Below, piece after piece: positions 26,714-35,627 of a DNA stretch of 64,000 bases. A model generated the notes under the pieces. That model searched no databases. It worked only from the letters and a program-made list of their open reading frames with translations, and had not been told where the DNA came from. The stretch lies in the NCBI RefSeq assembly GCF_913063105.1, contig NZ_CAJXYQ010000012.1, positions 62,001-126,000 on the forward strand. Direction: 5' to 3'. Every line of letters begins with the position of its first letter. Positions within the stretch are counted from its first letter, which is position 1. A program made the translations under genes and the position numbers. The stretch comes from an uncultured Draconibacterium sp. Its GTDB lineage: Bacteria > Bacteroidota > Bacteroidia > Bacteroidales > Prolixibacteraceae.

Positions 26714-28999
26714 TTAAGATTTTGTTTTTACATCCTTATTCCATATACCACCTAAAATACTTTTGGCTAAGCCCTCGTAATTGTCAGAAAAATCAAGTGT
26801 TACCGTTTTTTCCAGATCAATTTCATCGGTGTTGCTTACATGCAGTGGATAAACCGGTATTTTTGCCCCTTTTCGTACCCATACCGGCATTTCTTCCAAT
26901 ATACACTCTACATTATATAACCACTGTTTACCATTCACCCATTCGCCCGTGAATAAATTAATCCATTCGCCTTCAGGCAAATACACATCGCGCGTATTAT
27001 GGCTATTCATTATCGGAGCAACCAGAAAATCGTCGCCAAAGAAGTACTGATCGTCAATATGCCAACACATTTTATCTTTTGGATGATGAAAAATCATTGC
27101 CCGCAGCACAGGGTAACCGCTTTGGGTTGTTTTTTCGCTTTGCTTCATCAAATAAGGAATTAAGGCATACCGGAGTTTTAACCACTTGCGCACAATTCCG
27201 GCAATCTCAGGATACTCGTACGGTTCTCGTTTCGAGGTTCCATGGTACCTCAGATGTGAGGAGAATACACCAAACTGTGTCCATCTTACGTATAAATCAT
27301 TGGGTATAACAGAGTTCATAAAGTTAGGCACACCGTGGAAACCCGGCACATCGTGGCTCCAAAAACCAAATCCGGATAAACCAATGTGCAAGCCACCTTT
27401 TAACGACCCTGCCATCCCATCCCACGAACATGCAGAATCGCCTCCCCAATGCAACGGATAACGCTGGCAACCCGCCCAACCGGCACGCGCCCATACAATT
27501 CCGTCGCCACTAACCTCTTTTGTAATTTCGTAAGCCGCCTTCTGGTATAACAGGCCATAAATATTGTTGAGTTTTTCAGGATGCATGGCATGGTATTCAG
27601 CCTCCATATGTATTTCTTCTCCAAAATCAGTTTTAATACAAACCACCCCCATATCGAGCAAGTTTTTCAACAGGCCCTTGTACCATTCAGTTGCTTTTGG
27701 ATAAGTAAAATCAATGGTGCCGACGTAGTCGAGGGCCGAAAAATTAGAATCAGACTGTTGTCCGACTTCTGTTACTTTGCAGATGTAATTATTTTCGCTG
27801 GCTTCCTGCTCTTGCTCGGCATTGCGTGAAATATAGGGCAACTGCCACAAGCTTACCTTGTAGCCATTTTGCCGCAGTTGCTTTACAAACCTTTCGGGGT
27901 CCGGAAATCGTTCTTTGTTAAACTTCCACTCGCAAAGCCAGTCTGTTTCAAACCATCCCGTGTCCAGGTGAATAACATCACACGGGAAATCTTCTTTTCG
28001 CAGGCGGGTGCATATCGTTTTCACCTCTTCTTCCGAGAAATAGGTCATTCGGCTCATCCAGGTACCAAAGCTCCACTTGGGTAACATTCCCGGAAAACCG
28101 GTTAAACTCCGATAACCTTTCAGCACATCTTCGGGTGTTTCTCCTCCTAACAGGAAGAGATCAATGGCTGGTTCTTCTACCAGAAATTGTAGCGAACGCG
28201 CCGAATGGTCGGCCACCGATATTTTTCCGTAAGCTGCGGTATGTAAAAACACCCCATACATGCGGCTCGACAGTAAAAAAGGTACGTTCTTGTAGGTACG
28301 CCTATTGTTTACGCCCTGCCCGTCCTGGTTTTTTAATTGAAAAGTGCGCCCCGAAAGATCCATTTTTGAAAAACGTTCGCCTGTGCCAACAAACTTCTCA
28401 TCAGCCTCAACACTAAACGAGAGGGTTGTACGGTCAAAACTTCCATTTTTTTCAACTACTGCCAAAGCAAATGCATCGTGCCGGGCCGGAAAAAACTGAT
28501 CAAAAGCACTTAGTTTAACTTCCTTTTTTCCATCCGGAAAGAAACTCAACTCCAGTGTTTCCTGTGGCTCGGGCAAAAGATCGCTCCAGTAGTCAATGGC
28601 AATAGGACTGCGATTTAACCGGGCACGCACACATCCTGAAGAATCTTTTACTGTCCAGGCATCTTCTGTTTTCTCGACAAAAAGAGGTTCAGGTTTCAGC
28701 GTTTCATGCATTTCCAGCATAACTGAATCTGTCATACTTTCGGAATCAAAGCCAATGGCAGTGCGTATAATTTTATTGCCATAAGCACGAATGCGCAAAA
28801 AGAACGTTTTGCGACCAACACTCGCATCGGGTTCGATATCGATTGCAGGTTTTTGCTTTTGAAAGGGAAGCTCAAAAACAACATCTCCTCCTTCGGATTT
28901 TGCCGAAACCGGTGAACATGTTTTCCATAAACATTCCTCTCCATTCATTTCCTGGTTGAAATCCAAAAAATCAAAAAGTTGATAATTGGTTTGTTTCAT
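26714..28999 (-). CDS. GH31 alpha-xylosidase-type glycoside hydrolase
   Basis: Protein of 761 residues without a signal peptide, so cytoplasmic, similar in length and layout to YicI alpha-xylosidase. It has an N-terminal beta-sandwich, then the barrel with DVIHLDTGWFETDW, the nucleophile region CIKTDFGEEI (Asp near residue 457; the KTDFGE form is typical of alpha-xylosidases), and the acid region HWGGDSACSWDG (Asp near residue 521) followed by GLSGFGFWSHDVPGF. C-terminal beta domains follow (DDFLVAPI, YLPEGEWINLFTGEW). It would release alpha-linked xylose or glucose from imported oligosaccharides. The 41-bp gap to the upstream rhamnose-mutarotase-like gene and the 11-bp gap to the UROD-like gene suggest one operon. 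Alpha-xylosidase specificity is favoured by the motif but not proven. Confidence 0.9.
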   Translation of the reverse strand: MKQTNYQLFDFLDFNQEMNGEECLWKTCSPVSAKSEGGDVVFELPFQKQKPAIDIEPDASVGRKTFFLRIRAYGNKIIRTAIGFDSESMTDSVMLEMHETLKPEPLFVEKTEDAWTVKDSSGCVRARLNRSPIAIDYWSDLLPEPQETLELSFFPDGKKEVKLSAFDQFFPARHDAFALAVVEKNGSFDRTTLSFSVEADEKFVGTGERFSKMDLSGRTFQLKNQDGQGVNNRRTYKNVPFLLSSRMYGVFLHTAAYGKISVADHSARSLQFLVEEPAIDLFLLGGETPEDVLKGYRSLTGFPGMLPKWSFGTWMSRMTYFSEEEVKTICTRLRKEDFPCDVIHLDTGWFETDWLCEWKFNKERFPDPERFVKQLRQNGYKVSLWQLPYISRNAEQEQEASENNYICKVTEVGQQSDSNFSALDYVGTIDFTYPKATEWYKGLLKNLLDMGVVCIKTDFGEEIHMEAEYHAMHPEKLNNIYGLLYQKAAYEITKEVSGDGIVWARAGWAGCQRYPLHWGGDSACSWDGMAGSLKGGLHIGLSGFGFWSHDVPGFHGVPNFMNSVIPNDLYVRWTQFGVFSSHLRYHGTSKREPYEYPEIAGIVRKWLKLRYALIPYLMKQSEKTTQSGYPVLRAMIFHHPKDKMCWHIDDQYFFGDDFLVAPIMNSHNTRDVYLPEGEWINLFTGEWVNGKQWLYNVECILEEMPVWVRKGAKIPVYPLHVSNTDEIDLEKTVTLDFSDNYEGLAKSILGGIWNKDVKTKS

Positions 29000-29040
29000 T
29001 TGGCTTTTTTTGTGATTATTTATTGAAGAATTGATTGATT

Positions 29041-29727
29041 CTATTCTGATTTAGTTAAAAACACCCACTTTTCATCCGGGCTAGTTCCTTCGATACCTTC
29101 CTGGTATTGACCCATTATTTCGTTCCACTCATTCATACGCGGGTTATTTTCAACTGTTTTGGGATTTAACTCATCAAGCGTTTTGTTGGCCGGAATGGAA
29201 ATTACAAGCATCAATTGCCGGCCGTTTCGAAATACCTGTAGTTGCTGAAAATCAGCATTACAAAATCCGTTGGCAACTTCAGGCCACTGCTCAAACTGGG
29301 TTCTGTGGTACTCCATATATTCGTTTTGTAATTCTTTGTCCTCCACCAAATTGGCCGTTAGAATAATATGCTCCCAATTGGGTGCTAATTGTGCCTGCCC
29401 ACAATGTTGCGCCCTCGAGAAATCGTAAAAGGGCTTTTCGTAAACTTTTACTGATAGTTCCGGAAACTGCTTCGCCATTTCTTGAGTAAAGGCCTGCTTA
29501 TTAGAGAATTGAGAATAAAAAACAAAATGATTTTTCCAGCGATACAACTGCGTATTGTCAGCACCAAACGATTTGGCGAGCTCCTGCACACGCCCGGGAT
29601 TAAATGAGTCTCCCACAAATTCAATAATACACCGCTCTTTTTCCGCTTTGGGTGCTTGTTTACAACTCATAAAAAACATAATAATGCTAAGCATTAAAAA
29701 ACATGAAATCGATTTAAACCGCTTCAT
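29041..29727 (-). CDS. Lipoprotein with C-terminal rhamnose-mutarotase (RhaM)-like domain
   Basis: Protein of 228 residues with signal MKRFKSISCFLMLSIIMFFMSC, a lipobox with Cys22. Residues ~120-225 look like the RhaM/DUF718 ferredoxin-like domain: NEYMEYHRTQFEQWPEVANG, LMLVISIP and the ending MNEWNEIMGQYQ ... DEKWVFLTK. Residues ~33-115 may be a second, diverged alpha/beta domain. RhaM enzymes are usually ~104 residues and cytoplasmic; this one is twice as long and exported. It is the first gene of the minus-strand GH31-UROD-oxidoreductase run, divergent from the AraC-type gene with 162 bp between the starts. A mutarotase role on a released sugar is plausible but unproven. Confidence 0.75.
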   Translation of the reverse strand: MKRFKSISCFLMLSIIMFFMSCKQAPKAEKERCIIEFVGDSFNPGRVQELAKSFGADNTQLYRWKNHFVFYSQFSNKQAFTQEMAKQFPELSVKVYEKPFYDFSRAQHCGQAQLAPNWEHIILTANLVEDKELQNEYMEYHRTQFEQWPEVANGFCNADFQQLQVFRNGRQLMLVISIPANKTLDELNPKTVENNPRMNEWNEIMGQYQEGIEGTSPDEKWVFLTKSE

Positions 29728-29889
29728 CTCTTACTTAAGTTTTATTGGTTGAATAATTTCTACTGATGTAAATTTCGTTAATTTTACAGAATAAAGTTGC
29801 AAGTTTTATACTTCGGTCGATTATATAAATTCTATTTATTCAGCAAACCGAAAAGAACGTAGCTGCAGACTATAAATAATAAGTTAGCT

Positions 29890-30819
29890 TTGGAAAGACA
29901 TAATATAAAACCTATAGTTGAAGGGAAAGGTGTTTGGTGGCACCCGGGAAATCGAGGACCGCTGAAAAACCTATCCTACATCCTGCAGTTTGGAAGCATG
30001 AAGTTTTATAAAGTGCGAATGGACCACACCATGTTCCCACATATGCATCCTGGAATTGGCATTCGGTTTATCCATAGCGGTAAGTTTCAGTGGAGTGTTG
30101 AGGGGCAAGAGGTGGAGCTGCTGCCTGACGACTTATCCATAACCAATCCGTGGCAATTATATGGTAGTCCGCACGGAAAAACGGATATTGGAGAATATAC
30201 CTGGATGCTGGTAAAACCTGAAACGTATGGAACAAATACCCCCTTATCACTTGGCTCGTGGACACAACTATCGCAAAATTTCCAAAAAAACCTGGGAGAT
30301 TTACTTACTAAAGAAAATACCATTGTATTGCGCAATGCCAAAAAACTAAAAAAGTATTTCGTAGAAATGAAAAATGAGTTGTGCGGACAAGAAACAGGTT
30401 ACGAAATTATTGCCGGCAACCTTATCGACAACTTTTTTATTGAATTGTACCGGCATCTTTCAAACCGAAAACAAAGAATTGAAAAAGAGTATAATTTCAC
30501 GGAAGAATTAACTACGATAATTACCAACGATTTAAATAAGAAATGGATAATTGAAGACCTGGCCCTACAGTTTGGAATGGGAAAAACAAAATTTACCGAT
30601 GAAGTAAAGAAGCTTACTGGCTATCCTCCTGCCAGCTTTATTATAAATTTAAAAATTGAAAAGGCCATTGAACTGCTCAAAAACGAAACAAACAACCTCT
30701 CTGAAATAGCTTTAGTTTGTGGTTTTTCGTCATTACAACACTTTACTTCCACATTTTCCAACCGAATTGGCATTGGGCCTGCAAAATTCAGGGTAGCCAA
30801 CAGAAAACAGAATGGCTAA
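29890..30819 (+). CDS. AraC-family transcriptional regulator with cupin-like sensor domain
   Basis: Protein of 309 residues. The frame starts at a TTG at 29890; a UAG stop lies shortly upstream and the first downstream ATG is at 29998, inside what looks like conserved N-terminal sequence (GVWWHPGNRGPLKNLSYILQFG), so I keep the TTG. Residues ~1-150 form a cupin-like ligand-binding domain (HPGIGIRFIHSGKFQWSVEGQEVELLPDDLSITNPWQ). Residues ~210-305 contain two HTH motifs of the AraC type (WIIEDLALQFGMGKTKFTDEVKKLTGYPPASFI and LSEIALVCGFSSLQHFTSTFSNRIGIGPAKFR). It is divergent from the RhaM-like/GH31 run and may control it in response to a sugar ligand. Confidence 0.88.
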   Translation: MERHNIKPIVEGKGVWWHPGNRGPLKNLSYILQFGSMKFYKVRMDHTMFPHMHPGIGIRFIHSGKFQWSVEGQEVELLPDDLSITNPWQLYGSPHGKTDIGEYTWMLVKPETYGTNTPLSLGSWTQLSQNFQKNLGDLLTKENTIVLRNAKKLKKYFVEMKNELCGQETGYEIIAGNLIDNFFIELYRHLSNRKQRIEKEYNFTEELTTIITNDLNKKWIIEDLALQFGMGKTKFTDEVKKLTGYPPASFIINLKIEKAIELLKNETNNLSEIALVCGFSSLQHFTSTFSNRIGIGPAKFRVANRKQNG

Positions 30820-31074
30820 ATTCGCCATTCATTTCCCAGGAAACAAGATTGTTCCTACCCCTTAACGGCATTTATCGTCATACATACCTTTTCTACGAGC
30901 AAGTAAAACAGCACATATTATAGTGGATGTTTCCCGGTTCAACTTCCAAATTTCTGAACTCAATATGGTTAATCCTCCCCAACTGATTCAGCAATAATAT
31001 TTCCTTTCTCCACGCAACACTCCCTAATTTTACAATTAGAGACACAAAACAAATAGTTTACATTAAATCAATCA

Positions 31075-31136
31075 AGGTTCTTTCATCTGCTCTGCCGAAA
31101 AAAACAAACCCTTTGTCCCGGCTGATAAAAGAACCT
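31075..31136 (+). promoter_or_regulatory. Leader stem-loop just before a small outer-membrane protein gene
   Basis: AGGTTCTTTCATC (31075-31087) pairs with GATAAAAGAACCT (31124-31136) at 12 of 13 positions. An inner GCCG/CGGC stem (31094-31097 / 31119-31122) extends it. The right arm ends 15 nt before the ATG at 31152, so the structure would lie in the mRNA leader close to the ribosome-binding region. The rest of the 332-bp gap 30820-31151 shows no gene. Confidence 0.4.
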
Positions 31137-31151
31137 ACAAAACCAAAAATA

Positions 31152-31754
31152 ATGAAAACACCTGTACTCATAATCATCTTTTGTTTGGTAGCACTTGCCA
31201 GTCAGGCACAATGGTCATACAGGTTCCTTTCATCGCAAAAACACTACTTATATTCTTCAGGCGAATATGTGGTTGGCGAAAAACAAGCGGGAAATATTGG
31301 CCTAAATTACACTTATAATAATAGGTATACACTTAGTGTGGGGTATTCAGCAACCTTTAAATCAGCTGCCTCGCCAACCGACGAATTTTTAAAATCGGGT
31401 ACCAACCTAAGCCCTGCCAGTTCGGCAGAACCTTTCCAGAATTCCGAGATTTTACACATGATGGTTGGTCGTATATTCGATATCAATAAAAAAAGAAGTA
31501 TTCGGGTATTGCTGCAGGCAGGGCCGGGTATATCAACATTTCGGGAGCCCGAATTTAACCTGCTAAAATCAACAAACCAGTACAATTTTAAAACTGCTGC
31601 CAGTAAAAAAATAAGTTTTGTTGTAAACCCTAAAATAGAAATGCCCCTGTGCTGTACCGTTGGCTGCTCGGTTGGCCCCATGGTAATTGTAAACAGCAAC
31701 CAAACCTACTTTGGAGCTGGAATTGGATTAATGTATGGATTGATTAAACAATAA
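31152..31754 (+). CDS. Small secreted outer-membrane-like protein, unknown function
   Basis: About 200 residues. A TTG 39 bases upstream keeps the frame open, but it lies inside the leader hairpin and the ATG at 31152 gives a proper signal peptide (MKTPVLIIIFCLVALASQAQ). The mature part has alternating polar and hydrophobic strands with aromatic ends (YTLSVGYSATF, RSIRVLLQAGPGIS, YFGAGIGLMYGL), as in small beta-barrels of the OmpA/OmpW size class. Two cysteines are adjacent (PLCCTVGC). No enzyme motif is visible and its plus-strand neighbours do not suggest a role. The outer-membrane location is inferred. Confidence 0.65.
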   Translation: MKTPVLIIIFCLVALASQAQWSYRFLSSQKHYLYSSGEYVVGEKQAGNIGLNYTYNNRYTLSVGYSATFKSAASPTDEFLKSGTNLSPASSAEPFQNSEILHMMVGRIFDINKKRSIRVLLQAGPGISTFREPEFNLLKSTNQYNFKTAASKKISFVVNPKIEMPLCCTVGCSVGPMVIVNSNQTYFGAGIGLMYGLIKQ

Positions 31755-31995
31755 ATATGTACTAGCCAGTAACAGGTTTTCTATGGTTTTCTGAAACATT
31801 CATTAAAAGATCTTCGATCCCGTAGCACATATTCTTCCTCTATTATCAGCATTTTTCTGATATATTGTTAAGCATTTATTCCCTTTTTCCTTCAAACATT
31901 CCCACGCATTTAGTAACTTTAACCCAAATGGTAGTAAAAATATAAACCCTTTACTTTTTTTTACTATGTTAATATCCAATATTGAAACGGAAGAT

Positions 31996-33033
31996 ATGAA
32001 GAAGATTTTGGCAATAGATGACAATAACATCAATCTGGAGCTTTTATCGCAAATTATAAAATTGTACTATCCTGAATTCAATTTTATTGGTGCGCTTAGT
32101 GGTCGGGAGGGGATTGAAATTGCCCAACGTGAAAACCCGGATCTGATTTTGCTGGACATAATGATGCCCGACCTTGATGGCTATGAAACCTGCCGATTGC
32201 TGAAGGAACAAAATAAGACAAAACAAATACCTATTATCATGGTATCGGCTTTGGGACGCGATAGCGTTGAAAGAACCAAAGGACTTAATGCCGGTGCCGA
32301 TTCGTTTATATCAAAACCTTTTGATCAGGTTGAACTGAAAGCACAGATTAATGTTGCCTTACGCATCAAATCTTATCAACTGCAATTAAAAAAATTAAAT
32401 TCTGAGATTACCTTAATTGAAGAACGTGAAAGACGCCGTATTGCTGAAAATCTTCACGACAGCTTAGGGCAAACCTTAGGATTGGCATTTATGAATCTAT
32501 CATCAATTGATACACGCGAATGCCGCCCAGAGATAAAAAATACGATCCAGTTCACCTCAAAATTACTAAATAAAGCAATTGAAGAATCAAGAAAACTTAC
32601 CTACGACCTCAGCCCCCCAATTCTTTACGAACTGGGATTGGTTCCTGCAATAAAATGGAAACTCGAACGCTTTGAAAAAGAGCACAAAATTGAGACATTC
32701 CTGATTACCGAAAAGAATGAAACAAAATTAAGTAAGGAAAACAATATATTTTTATACCGAACAATTGGAGAATTGCTAACCAACATTGTTAAGCATGCTG
32801 AAGCCTCTGAAGTTACCATAAAACAAACTACACGAAACGGGATGTATTGTATTTCGGTTGAAGACAATGGTATTGGGCTTAACAAAAAAGAGGTAAAACC
32901 ACCATCAGACAAAGGTGGATTTGGACTGCTAAGCATTACCGAACGTATTGAAAGTATAAACGGAATATTTAAAATAGAACCAAGTAAAGAAGGTACGCTT
33001 GCAGAGATAGAAATTCCTTATATTGCAGTATAG
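31996..33033 (+). CDS. Soluble receiver-histidine kinase (REC + HisKA_3/HATPase)
   Basis: About 345 residues from ATG 31996, where the receiver starts at once (MKKILAIDDNN); an ATG at 31966 would add ten residues. The N-terminal receiver (~1-120) has its phospho-Asp in LILLDIMMPDLDG and the Lys in FISKPFD. A helical linker with ERERRRIAENLHDSLGQTL carries the phospho-His of the NarX/DesK-type HisKA_3 domain. The C-terminal HATPase has GELLTNIVKHAEAS, VEDNGIGL and GGFGLLSITERI. There is no membrane segment or other sensor domain, so the input must come through phosphorylation of the receiver by another kinase. The NarL-type regulator 76 bp downstream is the likely output partner. Confidence 0.88.
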   Translation: MKKILAIDDNNINLELLSQIIKLYYPEFNFIGALSGREGIEIAQRENPDLILLDIMMPDLDGYETCRLLKEQNKTKQIPIIMVSALGRDSVERTKGLNAGADSFISKPFDQVELKAQINVALRIKSYQLQLKKLNSEITLIEERERRRIAENLHDSLGQTLGLAFMNLSSIDTRECRPEIKNTIQFTSKLLNKAIEESRKLTYDLSPPILYELGLVPAIKWKLERFEKEHKIETFLITEKNETKLSKENNIFLYRTIGELLTNIVKHAEASEVTIKQTTRNGMYCISVEDNGIGLNKKEVKPPSDKGGFGLLSITERIESINGIFKIEPSKEGTLAEIEIPYIAV

Positions 33034-33109
33034 TAATAAAGCTAACAATTCAGGTTTAAATGGTGTATATAGGCTAAGTTCGCTATTTACCTGAAATAAC
33101 ATTAATAAG

Positions 33110-33757
33110 ATGAAAATAAAGGTAATTGTAGCTGACGACCACCAGCTTTTTAGAGAAGGTTTAATTAACCTGTTGCACTCTGCCGACAACATTGAGGTGA
33201 TAGCACAGGCTGAAAACGGACAAGATGCCATTGATAAAGTGGAAGCATTTAAACCAGATGTACTTCTGGTTGATATTGCCATGGAAAAAATGAATGGCAT
33301 AGAAGTTACCCGAACACTAAAAAACAAAATGCCGGAAATTAAAATTGTGGCGGTATCCATGCATTCTGACAAACAATATGTTAAGGGAATGTTGGAAGCC
33401 GGTGCTGATGGCTACCTGCTTAAAAACTGCACCTACCGTCAGTTAACTGACGCTGTAACTTCTGTTCACGAAGGAAAAAAATTCCTAAGCGAAGACATCA
33501 CAGAAATTGTTATTAACGGGTATCTTAATTCACGTGCTGAAGACGACGATGCCTACGCACAACTCTCTGATCGTGAGAAGGAAATATTCCTGCTTTTTGC
33601 CGAAGGACAATCAACACGCGAAATTGGCGACAAACTTTTTATAAGCGTTAAAACAGTTGGTACACATAAACAAAATATTCTTGAGAAGCTTGATTTAAAA
33701 ACGAACTCGGATATCGTAAAATATGCCTTGAAAAAAGGATTAATTCAGCTCGACTAA
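33110..33757 (+). CDS. NarL/FixJ-family response regulator
   Basis: Protein of 215 residues. The receiver (~1-120) contains VIVADDHQLFREGL, the phospho-Asp in VLLVDIAMEKMNG, and GADGYLLKNCTYRQL. The C-terminal LuxR-type HTH (~150-212) reads LSDREKEIFLLFAEGQSTREIGDKLFISVKTVGTHKQNI. This is the standard partner of a HisKA_3 kinase such as the one encoded immediately upstream in the same direction. The target genes are unknown; neither flank carries an obvious regulon. Confidence 0.93.
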   Translation: MKIKVIVADDHQLFREGLINLLHSADNIEVIAQAENGQDAIDKVEAFKPDVLLVDIAMEKMNGIEVTRTLKNKMPEIKIVAVSMHSDKQYVKGMLEAGADGYLLKNCTYRQLTDAVTSVHEGKKFLSEDITEIVINGYLNSRAEDDDAYAQLSDREKEIFLLFAEGQSTREIGDKLFISVKTVGTHKQNILEKLDLKTNSDIVKYALKKGLIQLD

Positions 33758-33877
33758 TATTCAACTCTTTTTCTATACATAAAGTATAGCAAGACCAATA
33801 ATACCGCTGCACCATGAATGTTTGCGGTAGTTTTTCTATGATGTAACGATGAGCCGAGAATGAACAGTATAAGAGAG

Positions 33878-35011
33878 ATGAAAAAACGAGTAATAGTATT
33901 GGGAGCCGGACTGGTTGGCGGTGCAATTGCCATTGATTTAGCTAAAAACTACCAGGTTACCAGTATTGACGCCGACCAGGAAGCATTAGATAAACTGGCA
34001 AAATATCCTGCAATTACCTGCTTAAAAAAAGACCTTAGCCGGACCAACATTATTCAATCACTCGTTAAAGATTTTGATCTTATTATTGGCGCTGTTCCGG
34101 GTTTTATGGGCTACAATACCATGAAAGCTGTTATTGAAGCCGGCAAAAACATGGTTGATATTTCTTTTATGCCCGAGGATTTTCTGACTCTCGACGGCCT
34201 GGCCAAAAAACATAGAGTTAGCGTAGTGGCCGACTGCGGTGTGGCTCCGGGCATGGGTAATATCATTCTAGGACATTATAACCAGCTACTTGAAGTTAAA
34301 TCATACGAATGCCTTGTTGGGGGGCTGCCGGTTATTCGCGAATGGCCCTACGAATACAAAGCAGTATTCTCGCCTATTGATGTTATTGAAGAATACACCC
34401 GTCCGGCACGATATATTCAGAATTACGAGTTAATCGAAAAAGAAGCACTATCCGATCCTGAACTTATTCAATTTGAAGGCATTGGCACACTTGAATCATG
34501 GAACTCCGACGGGTTGCGTTCGCTGGTTCACACCATGAAAAATGTGCCGGATATGATTGAAAAAACCTTACGATACCCGGGATGTGTTGAGTACCTGAAA
34601 GTGTTGCGCGAATCGGGGTTTTTCTCGTATGAAGCTGTTGAAATAAACGGCCTTGCCATCCGCCCTATCGACCTTACAGCAAAATTACTTTTTCCGAAAT
34701 GGAAATTAAAACCGGGAGAAGAGGATTTTACAGTTATGCGCATTGTTGTTAAGGGAATTGAAAATGGTATCGAAAAATCGTTTACCTACCATTTGCTCGA
34801 CAGGTACGACCGCACTACGCAAACCATTTCGATGGCCCGCACCACCGGTTACACCTGCACTGCTGTTGCCAACTTAATACTTGATGGCAGCTTTAAAATA
34901 GCCGGAGTAAACCCGCCTGAAATTGTTGGTGCACAAAAAGGGAACTTCAGCTATATTTTGCAATACTTAAAAGACCGGGGGGTGAATTACCAATGTACAC
35001 AGCAGCTATAG
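33878..35011 (+). CDS. Saccharopine dehydrogenase-family protein
   Basis: About 377 residues from ATG 33878; an ATG at 33860 would add MNSIRE before the Rossmann start. The N-terminal NAD(P)-binding fold has VIVLGAGLVGGAIAIDLAKNY and the Asp-containing TSIDADQEALDKL. The middle has DLIIGAVPGFMGYNTMKAVIEAGKNMVDISFMPED and VVADCGVAPGMGNIILGHY, both characteristic of the Lys9/saccharopine-dehydrogenase-like group. The C-terminal part (TARYIQNYE-type region, MARTTGYTCTAVANLILDG) also fits. These proteins act on amino acids or polyamines; saccharopine reductase, carboxynorspermidine dehydrogenase and lysine-degradation roles are all possible. The neighbours do not decide which. Confidence 0.85.
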   Translation: MKKRVIVLGAGLVGGAIAIDLAKNYQVTSIDADQEALDKLAKYPAITCLKKDLSRTNIIQSLVKDFDLIIGAVPGFMGYNTMKAVIEAGKNMVDISFMPEDFLTLDGLAKKHRVSVVADCGVAPGMGNIILGHYNQLLEVKSYECLVGGLPVIREWPYEYKAVFSPIDVIEEYTRPARYIQNYELIEKEALSDPELIQFEGIGTLESWNSDGLRSLVHTMKNVPDMIEKTLRYPGCVEYLKVLRESGFFSYEAVEINGLAIRPIDLTAKLLFPKWKLKPGEEDFTVMRIVVKGIENGIEKSFTYHLLDRYDRTTQTISMARTTGYTCTAVANLILDGSFKIAGVNPPEIVGAQKGNFSYILQYLKDRGVNYQCTQQL

Positions 35012-35085
35012 CCATTCACTTAAAAATAGTTTAACCTTGTGCAAAGCCCTTCTTTACATTTGTTCCAAATTATTACTTTTGCAGC

Positions 35086-35490
35086 ATGGGAATGATAATT
35101 GGAATAGGCCTTATTTTTTTAACCCTGGTTGGTATAGTTGTTCTAATAAGGGTAAATAAAAGTCAGAAAAAAGCAGCTGGCAATAATAACAATCCAGAAG
35201 AGCCTGCAGCACCTCCATCAGACTGTTGCGGAGCGCACGAGATTTGCGAATTCGACCAAATAAAAATGAACGAATCGATTGTTGAATATTACGACGATGA
35301 GGAACTCGATGAATTCAAAAATATAGACGAGAACGCTTATACAACAACGCAGATTGAACAATTTCGAGAAGTATTGTACACCTTGCAAACACACGAAATA
35401 CGTTACTGGCTACTTAGTATTGAACGCAGAAAAATACAACTCCCCGCAATTTTAAAAAGCGAAGCACGCATGCTTATGGCCGAAGCATAA
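35086..35490 (+). CDS. Conserved Bacteroidota membrane-anchored protein with CCGAHEIC motif
   Basis: Protein of 134 residues. One N-terminal transmembrane helix (MIIGIGLIFLTLVGIVVLI) is followed by a Lys/Asn/Pro-rich linker and the motif DCCGAHEICE near residues 47-56, which has three Cys and one His and could bind a metal or form a redox site. An acidic segment (EYYDDEELDEFKNID) follows, then a helical C-terminus (QIEQFREVLYTLQTHEIRYWLLSIERRKIQLP). I recall similar small proteins in Bacteroidota genomes, sometimes labelled phospholipase without evidence. No function can be assigned. Confidence 0.75.
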   Translation: MGMIIGIGLIFLTLVGIVVLIRVNKSQKKAAGNNNNPEEPAAPPSDCCGAHEICEFDQIKMNESIVEYYDDEELDEFKNIDENAYTTTQIEQFREVLYTLQTHEIRYWLLSIERRKIQLPAILKSEARMLMAEA

Positions 35491-35627
35491 TTTTACCTCA
35501 CCGCAATACATTCTTAATTGAGTTTTTGCAGTTTTAAGTGGGGTAATTTTTCTGTTCATCCAAGAAATATTTTATCTTCAACAACTGCATTTACATTTCG
35601 CTATTCATTCAATTCAATCAAATAAAA

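Noticed and set aside
31113..31151. TTG start for the small outer-membrane-like protein
   Set aside because: It lies inside the leader hairpin, and the ATG at 31152 gives a complete signal peptide.
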